Source of the DNA: Pseudarthrobacter enclensis
Lineage (GTDB): Bacteria > Actinomycetota > Actinomycetes > Actinomycetales > Micrococcaceae
Assembly (NCBI RefSeq): GCF_001457025.1
Contig: NZ_KQ758609.1
Coordinates: forward strand, 1-64,000
Direction of reading: 5' to 3'
DNA length: 64,000 nucleotides
The position numbers were made by a program, and so were the translations under genes. This document shows positions 8,214 to 16,408 of this stretch, piece by piece (the stretch's first letter is position 1; each line of letters opens with the position of its first letter). The notes beneath the pieces were generated by a model. It searched no databases. It had not been told where the DNA came from and saw only the letters and a program-made list of their open reading frames with translations.

Positions 8214-8680
8214 TACAGCCCGAGCTCGGTCAGTCCCGGGTGGTCCGACGGCCGCGGGCCGGAATGATCCCAGAAGAACAGCCGTTCAGACTCGTCGATG
8301 GCGACGTCATTGATGCTCGCGTGGCGGTGGGTCATCAATCCATCATCGTCGAATTTCCAGTTCTCGTTGCCGTACGCGCGGAACCACTGTCCGGCCGCGT
8401 CGTGGTACTCGTACGCAAACCGCACGGCGATCACGTCCCCGGTGTACGCCCAGAGTTCCTTGATCAGGCGGTACTCCAGTTCCCGCTCCCACTTGCCGGC
8501 GAGGAAGTCCACGATGGCCGGGCGGCCCGTCAGGAACACCGACCGGTTCCGCCACCGGCTGTCCTCACTGTAGGCCAGGGCGATCCGCTCAGGATCACGG
8601 GTGTTCCACCCATCTTCGGCACTGCGAACCTTCAGGACGGCGCCGGCTTCATCAAACGGGGGAAGCGGAGATCGTGACAT
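8213..8680 (-). CDS. DUF1348 / nuclear transport factor 2-like protein
   Basis: 155 aa with the hallmark pattern of the DUF1348 SnoaL-like fold: EDGWNTRDPERIALAYSEDS, WRNRSVFLTGRPAIVDFLAG, ELWAYTGDVIAVRFAYEYHD and GNENWKFDDDGLMTHRHASI. Members are small alpha+beta barrel proteins with a possible ligand pocket; substrate unknown. First gene of a two-gene operon with the TetR regulator. An AAGGACATTCC leader gives a GGA ribosome site shortly before the ATG. Confidence 0.9.
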   Translation of the reverse strand: MSRSPLPPFDEAGAVLKVRSAEDGWNTRDPERIALAYSEDSRWRNRSVFLTGRPAIVDFLAGKWERELEYRLIKELWAYTGDVIAVRFAYEYHDAAGQWFRAYGNENWKFDDDGLMTHRHASINDVAIDESERLFFWDHSGPRPSDHPGLTELGL

Positions 8681-8703
8681 TGGAATGTCCTTTCATCGTC
8701 AGT

Positions 8704-8721
8704 CTGTACCAATTGGTTCAG
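8704..8721. promoter_or_regulatory. Probable TetR operator
   Basis: CTGTACCAATTGGTTCAG is an 18-base palindrome with one mismatched pair (centre AATT, core ACCAATTGGT perfect). On the minus strand a TTGACG (8760-8755) and TACCTT (8737-8732) with a 17-base spacer form a plausible sigma-70 promoter, putting the palindrome at the start of the transcript. A larger perfect 9-base inverted repeat, GTCTGTACC at 8702-8710 and GGTACAGAC at 8734-8742, surrounds it. Binding by the operon's own TetR protein is inference. Confidence 0.6.
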
Positions 8722-8806
8722 ATTGTACTTAAAGGTACAGACGGTTGCGCCCAGCGTCAATACTCCCTCGAGGCACCCACCCCCGGACGGCGCTGCGCCG
8801 AAACGC

Positions 8807-8843
8807 AAGGAGCGGGGCAGCGTCCTCCGCTGCCCCGCTCCTT
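8807..8843 (-). terminator. Terminator after the PPOX-fold gene
   Basis: Perfect 16-base arms (8807-8822 and 8828-8843) around a five-base loop, rich in GC, followed on the minus strand by TTGCGTTTCG. It lies 16 bases beyond the stop codon of the PPOX-fold gene. Confidence 0.75.
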
Positions 8844-8858
8844 GTCCACACCACGGCT

Positions 8859-9341
8859 CTACAGCTCGACGGTGCCGCTTTCGCCAACGCTCATCCGGCT
8901 GTTGGTCACCTTGGACTTGACCCACTGGAGCACCGTGGCCGCGGTGCCCCCGGGGCTGGTCCAGTACTCGGCGGATTCCGAGTCCACGCGCAGGAGGCAG
9001 ACCTCAGGCGTGTCGGGACCGTCCGGGAACCAGGCCTCCACCGCCTGGTTCCACATCCCGCGGATCTTTTCACGGTCCGTAACCACCTCGGCCGTTCCCG
9101 CAACGGACACCCATTCAGTGTTCTTGCCGAACGAAACGTTCACGCGCGAGTCCCTGCGGACGTGGGCGACCTGCGAGGTGCCCAGCCCGGTGAAGAACCA
9201 CATGTCGCCGTCGTCCTTGACCTCCTGGACGGCCAGTGGCCGGCTGACGAGGGCGCCTTCTTCGTTGATGGTGGTGACCATGCCAATCTTGGAATCGTTG
9301 ATGATCTCAGTAACCTTGCTGATGCTCTGTGCGTCAGTCAT
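8859..9341 (-). CDS. Pyridoxamine 5'-phosphate oxidase-fold protein (general stress protein 26-like)
   Basis: 160 aa. The split-barrel flavin-binding fold is seen in KVTEIINDSKIGMVTTINEE, LVSRPLAVQEVKDDGDMWFF and RVNVSFGKNTEWVSVAGTAE. Proteins of this group bind FMN, F420 or haem; the length and pattern fit the general stress protein 26 subgroup. It may reduce an unknown small molecule. A GAGGTGAGGC ribosome site precedes the ATG. Transcribed alone, with a terminator behind it. Confidence 0.9.
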   Translation of the reverse strand: MTDAQSISKVTEIINDSKIGMVTTINEEGALVSRPLAVQEVKDDGDMWFFTGLGTSQVAHVRRDSRVNVSFGKNTEWVSVAGTAEVVTDREKIRGMWNQAVEAWFPDGPDTPEVCLLRVDSESAEYWTSPGGTAATVLQWVKSKVTNSRMSVGESGTVEL

Positions 9342-9394
9342 GCCTCACCTCGTTCGTCTGGAGTCGGGGACGCTCCCCAGCGCCAGCCTATTAG

Positions 9395-9406
9395 TAAGCA
9401 TGCTTA
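9395..9406. promoter_or_regulatory. 12-base palindrome upstream of the PPOX-fold gene
   Basis: TAAGCATGCTTA is a perfect palindrome 54 bases upstream of the PPOX-fold ATG and just after the end of the putrescine oxidase gene. It could be an operator for a MarR- or TetR-type regulator. No regulator can be named. Confidence 0.35.
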
Positions 9407-9418
9407 TTTGCTAGCCGC

Positions 9419-10810
9419 TCAGGCTCCGGCGGGAACCGCCACCCTGGCAACCTCGGCGATCCGGGCGGCGGTGCGCCTGCCCATGCGGATGGCGCCGTCG
9501 ACGTGCTGGTAGCCTTCCGCGGCAAGGTCGGAGGAGGACCAGTAGATGGGCCCCACCGGCGCGTGCTGGTCCTTGCCGTAACGGTGCAGGCCGCCCAGGT
9601 CATAGCTGGACGCATAGGCGCCGCGGGTCCATTCCTCCGAACCCCAGTCGGACTCGTAGTACACCTCCGGAGTCAACGCCTCCTCGCCGAGGTATCCCGC
9701 GATCGACGCCAGGATGGCCTGCCGGCGCTCTTCGCCACTGAGTTCAAAGACGGCGTCGGCCTTTTCGTCGGAGACAAAGCCCACCAGGGTGCCGCGGGAA
9801 TCGCCATGGTTGGTGTTGTCGTAGACCTCCTGAACCAGGGCATCGGCACCGAATCCGGTTCCGGAAAGGCCCTTGTCGCGCCAGAACGGAGTTCCGTAGA
9901 CGGCGTGGACCTTGATGACCAGGCCCAGGGACTGGTGCTGGTGCATCTGGTGCTGGCGGCGCGGCAGCGGCGGGTTAAAGGAAACCCTGGAGTAGAGGTT
10001 GGGCGGGACGGCCATGATCACGAACCGCGCGTTCACGGTGGCCCGGTCCGATTCGACGGTGACGCGGTGGCCGCCGTCGGCGTCGGGTTCCCAGGTGACG
10101 GTGCGGACGGGACTGCCCAGGACGACGTCGTCACCGAGGTCCTGCGCCAGCAGCTGTGATACCTGCTGCATGCCGCCCACCACCCGCCGGTCCAGGATGA
10201 AATCCTCGTCCGTGAGGTTGGTGAAGGATCCGGCCGAGGCGGCCATCAGGACAGCCTGCAGGGCGGAGAAGGCATGGGCGGGTTTGGTCAGCATGCCGCC
10301 GGCAATGAAGAGCCCGATGTTCTTGCAGGCTTCCTCGTTGGGTGAGTTCTGCCGCAGCCAGTGGTGGAAGGAGATGGTGTCCAGCTCACGCGCCTTGGGG
10401 TGCGCCCAGGGCTCGGTGGGCCCAATGTCCGCGGCCAGCGCGTCCAGCAGGGCCACCAGGCGGTCCATTTCGACGGCGGTGTCCGGGTCCACGGGGAAGG
10501 TGTCACCGGTGTAGCGCACGGGTGAGCCGTCGGCGCCAATGTACACGGACTCGCCGTCGCGGTAGCGGGGGTAGGTGTCCAGGTTCAGCTCCTGGAGCAG
10601 CTCCAGCAGCGCGGTCTGGTCCGGCGAGACCCACTGGCCGCCTATTTCCAGCATGGCGCCGTCCACTGTTCCGGTCCAGGTGCGGCCGCCCACCCGGTCG
10701 CGGGCTTCAAGCACGGCAACGCTCAGGCCGGCCTTTTTCAGTTCACGGGCTGCGGTGAGTCCGGACGGACCGGCTCCTACGACAACGACGTCGCGGTTCA
10801 GGTTAAGCAT
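9419..10810 (-). CDS. puo: Putrescine oxidase (flavin monoamine oxidase family)
   Basis: 463 aa. An N-terminal FAD-binding Rossmann motif (VVVVGAGPSGLTAARELKKA, residues 8-27) leads into GGRTWTGT and EIGGQWVSPDQ. The central FIAGGMLTKPAHAFSALQAV, PPLPRRQHQMHQHQSLGLV and the C-terminal SDWGSEEWTRGAYASSYDLG and YQHVDGAIRMGRRTA match the Rhodococcus and Micrococcus/Kocuria putrescine oxidases closely as I know them. The enzyme would oxidise putrescine with oxygen to 4-aminobutanal, ammonia and hydrogen peroxide. The aldehyde dehydrogenase of the pathway is not in the window. Divergent from a TetR regulator across a shared operator. Other diamines as substrates cannot be excluded. Confidence 0.9.
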   Translation of the reverse strand: MLNLNRDVVVVGAGPSGLTAARELKKAGLSVAVLEARDRVGGRTWTGTVDGAMLEIGGQWVSPDQTALLELLQELNLDTYPRYRDGESVYIGADGSPVRYTGDTFPVDPDTAVEMDRLVALLDALAADIGPTEPWAHPKARELDTISFHHWLRQNSPNEEACKNIGLFIAGGMLTKPAHAFSALQAVLMAASAGSFTNLTDEDFILDRRVVGGMQQVSQLLAQDLGDDVVLGSPVRTVTWEPDADGGHRVTVESDRATVNARFVIMAVPPNLYSRVSFNPPLPRRQHQMHQHQSLGLVIKVHAVYGTPFWRDKGLSGTGFGADALVQEVYDNTNHGDSRGTLVGFVSDEKADAVFELSGEERRQAILASIAGYLGEEALTPEVYYESDWGSEEWTRGAYASSYDLGGLHRYGKDQHAPVGPIYWSSSDLAAEGYQHVDGAIRMGRRTAARIAEVARVAVPAGA

Positions 10811-10848
10811 GATGTCCTCTCTGGACCCTTTTCGGTGACGGGGACCAC

Positions 10849-10869
10849 TAAATGAATGCCATTCATTTA
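10849..10869. promoter_or_regulatory. TetR-type operator between puo and its regulator
   Basis: TAAATGAATG and CATTCATTTA form a perfect 10-base inverted repeat around one central base (10859). It lies 39 bases upstream of the puo start and about 80 bases upstream of the TetR start. The geometry is typical of TetR-family dimers and would let one protein control both divergent genes. An ATG at 10856 falls inside the operator, which argues against using it as the regulator's start. Confidence 0.75.
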
Positions 10870-10948
10870 TAAGAACTATAACCTCTCAGCGCGGGCAGTG
10901 GAAGTGCCTGATGGAATAATGCGGAAGACACCGAGGAAAGGGCAGCAC

Positions 10949-11653
10949 TTGCCGGCAGTACCAGCAGCACAGCAACGTCCGGCCGACGGCGGCATCCGCA
11001 GGCGCCGGGCCGGCAGGCCGTCCTCGGCGGTACTGGACAAGGCGGGAATTACGGCAGCCGCACTGGAACTGGTCAGCCGCAAAGGCTACGACGGGCTGAC
11101 CATGGCGGCCCTGGCCAAGGAACTCGACGTCGCCCCCTCCGCCCTCTATAACCACGTGACATCCAAGCAGGACGTCCTGCTGCTGGTGGAGGACCACCTG
11201 ATGTCCCTGGTGGACGTCTCCGGCTTCGGCACCGGAACCTGGGAGGAGGCGGTCCGCCGCTGGGCCTGGAGCTACCGGGACGTGTTCGCCGAACACACTC
11301 CCCTTATTCCCGTGATCGCCGTCCTGCCCGTGACCGACGCGCCGCAGACACTGGCGATGTACGAGACCGTGAGCAAGGGGTTCCTCGACGCCGGGTTCCC
11401 GCCGGAGCAGATCATCCCGGCCATCGTGGCGCTGGAGTCCTTCATTTTTGGATCCGCCTACGACGTCACCGCACCGGCGGACATCTTCGATTCCGGAACC
11501 ATGGCCGAATCCACCCCGCACTTCACGGCAGCGGTACGGGACGCTGCGGCCGGTGCGGGACGGGGCCGGCCCGCCGATACGGCCTTCAGCCTGGGCCTCG
11601 ACGCGCTCGTGTCCGGCCTCGGCGTGCTCCGGCGGGCCAATCCAATGGAGTAA
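10949..11653 (+). CDS. TetR family transcriptional regulator (C-terminal TetR_C type)
   Basis: 234 aa from a TTG at 10949, chosen because GAGGAAAGGG (10933-10942) sits six bases upstream; an ATG at 10919 is the alternative. The HTH is at about residues 25-70 (ITAAALELVSRKGYDGLTMA, DVAPSALYNHVTSKQDVLLL), followed by a helical effector domain. The N-terminal basic stretch RRRRAGRPSS resembles the arms of TetR proteins that contact the minor groove. Divergent from puo, which it probably represses through the 21-base operator; a polyamine or its aldehyde as inducer is inference. Confidence 0.88.
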   Translation: MPAVPAAQQRPADGGIRRRRAGRPSSAVLDKAGITAAALELVSRKGYDGLTMAALAKELDVAPSALYNHVTSKQDVLLLVEDHLMSLVDVSGFGTGTWEEAVRRWAWSYRDVFAEHTPLIPVIAVLPVTDAPQTLAMYETVSKGFLDAGFPPEQIIPAIVALESFIFGSAYDVTAPADIFDSGTMAESTPHFTAAVRDAAAGAGRGRPADTAFSLGLDALVSGLGVLRRANPME

Positions 11654-11717
11654 TTTTCGCACTCAATTAGGTCACAGCTCTTTTCCCTAATTGGCCTGCA
11701 GGTGTAAAGTCCCGGGT

Positions 11718-11736
11718 TTAGGTGAGCCTAACCATG
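11718..11736 (+). promoter_or_regulatory. DtxR/IdeR-type iron box upstream of efeU
   Basis: TTAGGTGAGCCTAACCATG agrees with the actinobacterial iron box consensus TTAGGTTAGCCTAACCTAA at most positions, with the inverted TTAGG/CCTAA arms intact. It starts 42 bases upstream of the efeU ATG, just downstream of a possible TAAAGT -10 element (11705-11710). Iron-dependent repression of efeUOB is expected from this. Confidence 0.8.
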
Positions 11737-11759
11737 GCTGCCCGACCAGAAGGTTTTAC

Positions 11760-12611
11760 ATGACAGCCAACTTCCTCATCGGCCTGCGCGAAGGCCTGGA
11801 GGCCACCCTCATCGTGGTCCTCCTGATGGCCTACCTGACCAAGAGCGGCAGGCGGGCCCTGCTGCCCCGGCTCTGGGCCGGCGTCGGACTTGCCGTCGCC
11901 GTCTCCGCCGCTTTCGGCGCCCTGCTGACGTTCGGTCCGCGCGGCCTGACCTTCGAAGCCCAGGAGGCCATCGGCGGCGGCCTGTCCGTCGTCGCCGTCG
12001 CCCTGGTGACATGGATGGTCTTCTGGATGGCACGCACCGCACGCACGCTCGGCAGCGAGCTGCGGTCCCGCGTCGACGGCGTGGCGGACGGAGCCGCGTG
12101 GGGCCTGGTCCTGGTGGCGGCCCTCGCCGTCGGCCGCGAAGGCCTGGAAACCGCGCTCTTCCTCTGGGCCGCCGCGCAGGCCACCGGCTCCTCCACCGAA
12201 CCCCTCACGGGTGCGCTGCTGGGCCTTGCCGTCGCCGCCGGCCTGGGCTTCCTCCTGCACCGCGGGGTCCTCAAAGTGAACCTCGCCCGGTTCTTTACCT
12301 GGACCGGCGCAGCCCTGGTGGTCATCGCCGGCGGTGTCCTCGCCTACGGCATCCACGACCTGCAGGAGGCCGGGATCCTGCCGGGACTCCACACCCTGGC
12401 CTTCGACGTCAGCACCGCCGTTCCCCCGTCATCCTGGTACGGAACCCTTTTGAAGGGAACGCTGAACTTCTCACCGGCCACCACCTGGCTGGAAGCCGGC
12501 GCCTGGGTGCTCTACGTACTGCCCGTCATGTTCCTCTACCTCCGTTCCAACCTCCCGTCCACCGGAAGCCGCACGAAGTCCGCCGCCCCGGCGCCCGCCG
12601 CTGCCTCCTAG
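11760..12611 (+). CDS. efeU: Iron permease EfeU (FTR1 family)
   Basis: 283 aa from the ATG at 11760. Seven hydrophobic spans are visible. Two REGLE motifs, the ferric-iron-binding signature of the Ftr1/EfeU family, occur at residues 9-13 (REGLEATLIVVLL) and in the second half (GREGLETALFLWAA). It is the membrane channel of the EfeUOB system for iron uptake at low pH or under iron limitation. First gene of the efeUOB operon, 27 bases before efeO, under the iron box. Confidence 0.95.
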   Translation: MTANFLIGLREGLEATLIVVLLMAYLTKSGRRALLPRLWAGVGLAVAVSAAFGALLTFGPRGLTFEAQEAIGGGLSVVAVALVTWMVFWMARTARTLGSELRSRVDGVADGAAWGLVLVAALAVGREGLETALFLWAAAQATGSSTEPLTGALLGLAVAAGLGFLLHRGVLKVNLARFFTWTGAALVVIAGGVLAYGIHDLQEAGILPGLHTLAFDVSTAVPPSSWYGTLLKGTLNFSPATTWLEAGAWVLYVLPVMFLYLRSNLPSTGSRTKSAAPAPAAAS

Positions 12612-12638
12612 ATCCCCACCATCCCCCAAGGAATCCCC

Positions 12639-13832
12639 ATGCCTGGCCTGAACCTGCCCGAAATCCGCCGCACCACCCCCCGCCTGAGGCTTGCCGCCGC
12701 CGCGGCGGCCATCACCCTGCCCCTGGCCCTGGCCGCCTGCACCGACAACGCCTCATCCTCCTCTGCCCCGGGCGGCCCCATCAAGGTCACCAGCACGGGC
12801 TCCGAATGCAAGGTTGCTGCCAGTGAGGCCGCCAGCGGAAGCCTCACCTTCGCCGTCCAGAACGACGGCCCCGAGGTCACCGAGTTCTACCTGCTGGCCG
12901 GCGACGGCCTGCGGATCGTCGGCGAGGTGGAGAACATCGGTCCCGGCATTTCCCGCAACCTGGTGCTCACCGCCCCCGCCGGCGAGTACATCACTGCCTG
13001 CAAGCCCGGCATGAAGGGGGACGGCATCCGCGCCCCGTTCACCGTGAAGGACTCCGGGACCGCGGCCGCCGTCGACGCCGACCTGCAGAAACTCGTGGAC
13101 ACCGGCGTCAGCCAGTACACCGCCTACGTGAAGGACCAGACCGAACAGCTGGTGGCCGGGACGAAGGAGTTCGCGGATGCCTACGCTGCCGGGGACGCAG
13201 ACGCCGCGCGGGCCCTCTACGCCGCCACCCGGCAGCACTGGGAACGGATCGAACCTGTTGCGGAGTCCTTCGGCGACCTCGACCCGAAGCTCGACGCCCG
13301 CGAGGCCGACCTTGAACCCGGCCAGGAGTGGACCGGCTGGCACCGCGCCGAAAAGGACCTGTTCCCGCCGGCCGGCTACGCACCCCTGACCGCCGGCGAA
13401 CGCGCCACGCTGGCAAGCCAGCTGGTTGCTGACACTGACGAACTCGCAGCCCGGACCCGGTCCGTGGAACTCACCGCGGACCAGCTGGGCAACGGCGCCA
13501 AGGAACTGCTCGACGAGGTGGCCCGCGGCAAGGTCACCGGCGAAGAGGAAATCTGGTCGCACACAGACCTGTGGGACTTCCAGGCAAACCTCGACGGCGC
13601 CCGCATCGCCTTCGAAAACCTCAAGCCTGCCCTGCAGCAGAAGGATGCCGCCCTCGCCACGGAACTGGACGGCAAGTTCGCGGCACTCCAGGCTGAACTC
13701 GCAAAGTATGCCAAGGGTGAGGGCTTTGCCTACTACAACGAGCTCACACCGGAACAGGTCCAGCAGCTCAGTGCCCGGGTGGACGCCCTGGGTGAGCCCC
13801 TGTCCCGGCTGACCGCGGCAGTGGTGCTGTGA
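12639..13832 (+). CDS. efeO: EfeO iron-uptake lipoprotein with cupredoxin and M75 domains
   Basis: 397 aa. A hydrophobic signal (LAAAAAAITLPLALAAC) ends in a LAAC lipobox, so the protein is a secreted lipoprotein. Residues about 45-130 form the EfeO-type cupredoxin domain; the remainder is the helical M75 (imelysin-like) domain with the HxxE metal motif in GWHRAEKDLFP. In the Efe system this protein is thought to capture iron and hand it to the EfeU permease. It overlaps efeB by GTGA. Confidence 0.94.
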   Translation: MPGLNLPEIRRTTPRLRLAAAAAAITLPLALAACTDNASSSSAPGGPIKVTSTGSECKVAASEAASGSLTFAVQNDGPEVTEFYLLAGDGLRIVGEVENIGPGISRNLVLTAPAGEYITACKPGMKGDGIRAPFTVKDSGTAAAVDADLQKLVDTGVSQYTAYVKDQTEQLVAGTKEFADAYAAGDADAARALYAATRQHWERIEPVAESFGDLDPKLDAREADLEPGQEWTGWHRAEKDLFPPAGYAPLTAGERATLASQLVADTDELAARTRSVELTADQLGNGAKELLDEVARGKVTGEEEIWSHTDLWDFQANLDGARIAFENLKPALQQKDAALATELDGKFAALQAELAKYAKGEGFAYYNELTPEQVQQLSARVDALGEPLSRLTAAVVL

Positions 13833-15178
13833 GCGGCTGCCCCTTCGGCGGTGGCGGACCCCCGGCGGAGAACGGGGCCGCCCCCGCCGCCACGGCCGGA
13901 AAGTCCGGAGTCTCCCGCCGTGGCCTGCTGGGCCTGGCCGGTGTTGGCGGGGCGGGCGCCGTGGCGGGAATCGCTGCCGGGCTGCTGGGCCGTGACGCCG
14001 TGGAGGCCGCGGTCAGTCCCGCTTCGAACGTGAGCTCCGCCGTCGTACCTTTTCATGGCGAGCGGCAGGCAGGAATTACGACGCCGGCCCAGGACCGGCT
14101 GCACATGGCCGCCTTTGACGTGACCACGGAAGACCGCGCAGCCCTGATCCGCCTCCTCAAGGACTGGACAGCGGCAGCGGAAGCGATGACGGCGGGGCAC
14201 ACCACCGGCGGTACAGGCGCTGTTGAAGGGCCCTACGATGCACCGCCGGAAGATACCGGTGAAGCGCTGGACCTCGACGCAGGGCGGCTCACCCTGACCT
14301 TCGGTTTCGGCGCCGGCCTCTTCAAAAAGGACGGGAAGGCCCGGTTTGGACTGGAAGGCCGGCGCCCGGAAGCCCTCATCGACCTGCCGCACTTTCCAGG
14401 CGACGCGCTGGATCCGGCGAAGACGGGCGGTGACCTTGTGGTGCAGGCCTGCGCGGATGACCCGCAGGTGGCGGTCCATGCCATCCGCAACCTGGCCCGG
14501 ATCGGCTTCGGGAAGGTCAGGGTCCGGTGGTCCCAACTCGGCTTCGGCCGCACCTCTTCCACATCCCGCGCGCAGCAGACGCCGCGGAACCTGTTCGGCT
14601 TCAAGGACGGCACCAACAACCTCAAGGCCGAGGACGGCGGCCTGCTCAACCAGCACGTTTGGGCCGGCGGCGGCGCCTCGGCCGGTGAGGCATGGATGGC
14701 CGGCGGCAGCTACCTGGTGGCACGCCGCATCCGGATGCACATCGAGATCTGGGACCGGACATCGCTGCGGGAGCAGGAGGCCCTGGTCGGACGGACCAAG
14801 GGGACGGGTGCACCCCTGTCCGGCGGGGAGGAGTTCACCGCCCCCAATTTCGCGGTGACGGGAAAGAACCAGCAGCCGCTGATCCCACTGGATGCGCATG
14901 TCCGGCTGGCGCATGCGGACCAGAACGGCGGGGTGCGGATGCTCCGGCGCGGCTACAACTACACGGACGGCTCCGACGGGCTGGGGCACCTGGATGCGGG
15001 CCTGTTCTTCATAGCCTTCGTGAAGGACCCCCGGACGCACTATGTTCCGATGCAGATGGCCATGGCCCGCCAGGACACGCTGGCACTGGAGTACCTCAAG
15101 CACACCGGGTCCGGGCTGTTCGCGGTGCCGCCGGGCGTCCAGCCGGGCGGGTTCATCGGGGAGGGACTCTTCAGCTGA
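13829..15178 (+). CDS. efeB: EfeB deferrochelatase / Dyp-type peroxidase
   Basis: 449 aa. Starts with GTG overlapping the efeO stop. A twin-arginine type signal is present (SRRGLLGLAGVGGAGAVAG, residues about 29-47). The Dyp-peroxidase signature GFKDGTNN appears at about residues 257-264, with the haem-domain elements NLARIGFGKVRVRWSQLGFG and GLFFIAFVKDPRTHYVPMQ. It is exported folded by the Tat route, oxidises ferrous iron or removes iron from haem, using peroxide. Last gene of efeUOB. Confidence 0.94.
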   Translation: MSGCPFGGGGPPAENGAAPAATAGKSGVSRRGLLGLAGVGGAGAVAGIAAGLLGRDAVEAAVSPASNVSSAVVPFHGERQAGITTPAQDRLHMAAFDVTTEDRAALIRLLKDWTAAAEAMTAGHTTGGTGAVEGPYDAPPEDTGEALDLDAGRLTLTFGFGAGLFKKDGKARFGLEGRRPEALIDLPHFPGDALDPAKTGGDLVVQACADDPQVAVHAIRNLARIGFGKVRVRWSQLGFGRTSSTSRAQQTPRNLFGFKDGTNNLKAEDGGLLNQHVWAGGGASAGEAWMAGGSYLVARRIRMHIEIWDRTSLREQEALVGRTKGTGAPLSGGEEFTAPNFAVTGKNQQPLIPLDAHVRLAHADQNGGVRMLRRGYNYTDGSDGLGHLDAGLFFIAFVKDPRTHYVPMQMAMARQDTLALEYLKHTGSGLFAVPPGVQPGGFIGEGLFS

Positions 15179-15183
15179 GCATG

Positions 15184-15209
15184 CTTGTAGTACAAGTTTA
15201 ATACTTGTA
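15184..15209. promoter_or_regulatory. FadR/GntR-type operator upstream of the galactarate dehydratase gene
   Basis: CTTGTAGTACAAG (15184-15196) is a perfect palindrome around one base and fits the FadR-subfamily consensus TNGTNNNACNA exactly. A third half-site, CTTGTA at 15204-15209, pairs with TACAAG at 15191-15196 across seven bases. It lies 50-75 bases upstream of the dehydratase start. The GntR regulator encoded directly downstream of that gene is the likely binder. Confidence 0.7.
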
Positions 15210-15257
15210 TCCTAAGAAGGTGGGCGAAGGAGCCCAGTCCCGCCTCTAGGAGAATTC

Positions 15258-16391
15258 ATGAGCACCGTCGACCTCATCCGGCACGTCAAGCTGTCCACCG
15301 CCCGCCTTCCCCTTGCCGTTCCCATCAGCGATGCCAAGGTCTTCACGGGTCGGCAGAAGCCCATGACCGAGGTGGTGTTCCTTTTCGCGGAAATCACCAC
15401 CGAACTGGGCCACTCCGGCATTGGCTTCAGCTACTCCAAGCGGGCCGGCGGACCTGCCCAATACGCCCACGCCAAGGAAGTGGCGGAGGGCATCATCGGC
15501 GAGGACCCCAACGACATCGCCAAGATCTACACCAAGCTCCTCTGGGCCGGCGCCTCCGTGGGCCGCTCCGGCGTCGCCACGCAAGCCCTGGCCGCCATCG
15601 ACATCGCCCTCTACGACCTGAAAGCCAAGCGTGCAGGCCTGCCGCTGGCCAAGTTCCTGGGCTCGCACCGGGACTCGGTGCAGACCTACAACACCTCCGG
15701 CGGGTTCCTGAACGCCACCCTTGACGAGGTCAAAGCCCGCGCTTCGCAGTCCCTCGAGGAAGGCATCGGCGGCATCAAGATCAAGGTGGGGCTGCCCGAC
15801 TCCGCCGAGGACCTCCGCCGCGTGGCCGGCATCCGGGAACACATCGGCTGGGATGTCCCGCTGATGGTGGACGCCAACCAGCAGTGGGACCGCGCCACCG
15901 CCCTGCGCATGGGCCGCCGGCTTGAGGAATTCAACCTCATCTGGATCGAGGAGCCGCTGGACGCGTACGACTTCGAAGGCCACGCCCACCTGGCGCAGGT
16001 CCTGGACACCCCCATCGCCACCGGCGAAATGCTGGCCTCCGTGGCCGAACACAAGGGCCTCATCGCCGCCAACGGCTGCGACATCATCCAGCCGGATGCC
16101 CCCCGCGTCGGCGGCATCACCCAGTTCCTCCGGCTGGCCGCCCTGGCGGACGAGCGCGGCCTGGGCCTGGCACCGCACTTCGCCATGGAGATCCACCTGC
16201 ACCTCGCCGCCGCGTACCCGCGCGAACCCTGGGTGGAGCACTTCGACTGGCTGGACCCGCTGTTCAACGAGCGCCTCGAAACCAAGGACGGCCGGATGAT
16301 CGTTCCGGACCGCCCCGGACTCGGCGTCACCCTGAGTGACCAGGCACGTGCCTGGACCACCGAGTCCGTGGAGTTCGGCGCCGCAGCCTGA
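15258..16391 (+). CDS. L-talarate/galactarate dehydratase (enolase superfamily)
   Basis: 377 aa mandelate-racemase subgroup member. Catalytic and metal residues are in place: KIKVG (Lys acid/base pair, about residues 175-179), MVDANQQW (Asp ligand), LIWIEEPLD (Glu ligand), IATGEML (Glu ligand) and LAPHFAMEIHLHLA (catalytic His). The pattern, including TGRQKPMTEVVFLFAEI near the N terminus, fits the talarate/galactarate dehydratase family, which converts the aldarate to a keto-deoxy-aldarate. Its own promoter carries the FadR-type operator, and the regulator gene follows 17 bases behind. Substrate choice among galactarate, talarate or a related acid sugar is not settled by sequence alone. Confidence 0.85.
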   Translation: MSTVDLIRHVKLSTARLPLAVPISDAKVFTGRQKPMTEVVFLFAEITTELGHSGIGFSYSKRAGGPAQYAHAKEVAEGIIGEDPNDIAKIYTKLLWAGASVGRSGVATQALAAIDIALYDLKAKRAGLPLAKFLGSHRDSVQTYNTSGGFLNATLDEVKARASQSLEEGIGGIKIKVGLPDSAEDLRRVAGIREHIGWDVPLMVDANQQWDRATALRMGRRLEEFNLIWIEEPLDAYDFEGHAHLAQVLDTPIATGEMLASVAEHKGLIAANGCDIIQPDAPRVGGITQFLRLAALADERGLGLAPHFAMEIHLHLAAAYPREPWVEHFDWLDPLFNERLETKDGRMIVPDRPGLGVTLSDQARAWTTESVEFGAAA

Positions 16392-16408
16392 ACCCGTACC
16401 CTTGAGCC

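Noticed and set aside
10856..10948. ATG at 10856 as start of the TetR regulator
   Set aside because: It falls inside the perfect 21-base operator and lacks a ribosome site.
13733..15103. 456-codon minus-strand open frame
   Set aside because: Antisense shadow of efeB, which has the Dyp peroxidase signature.
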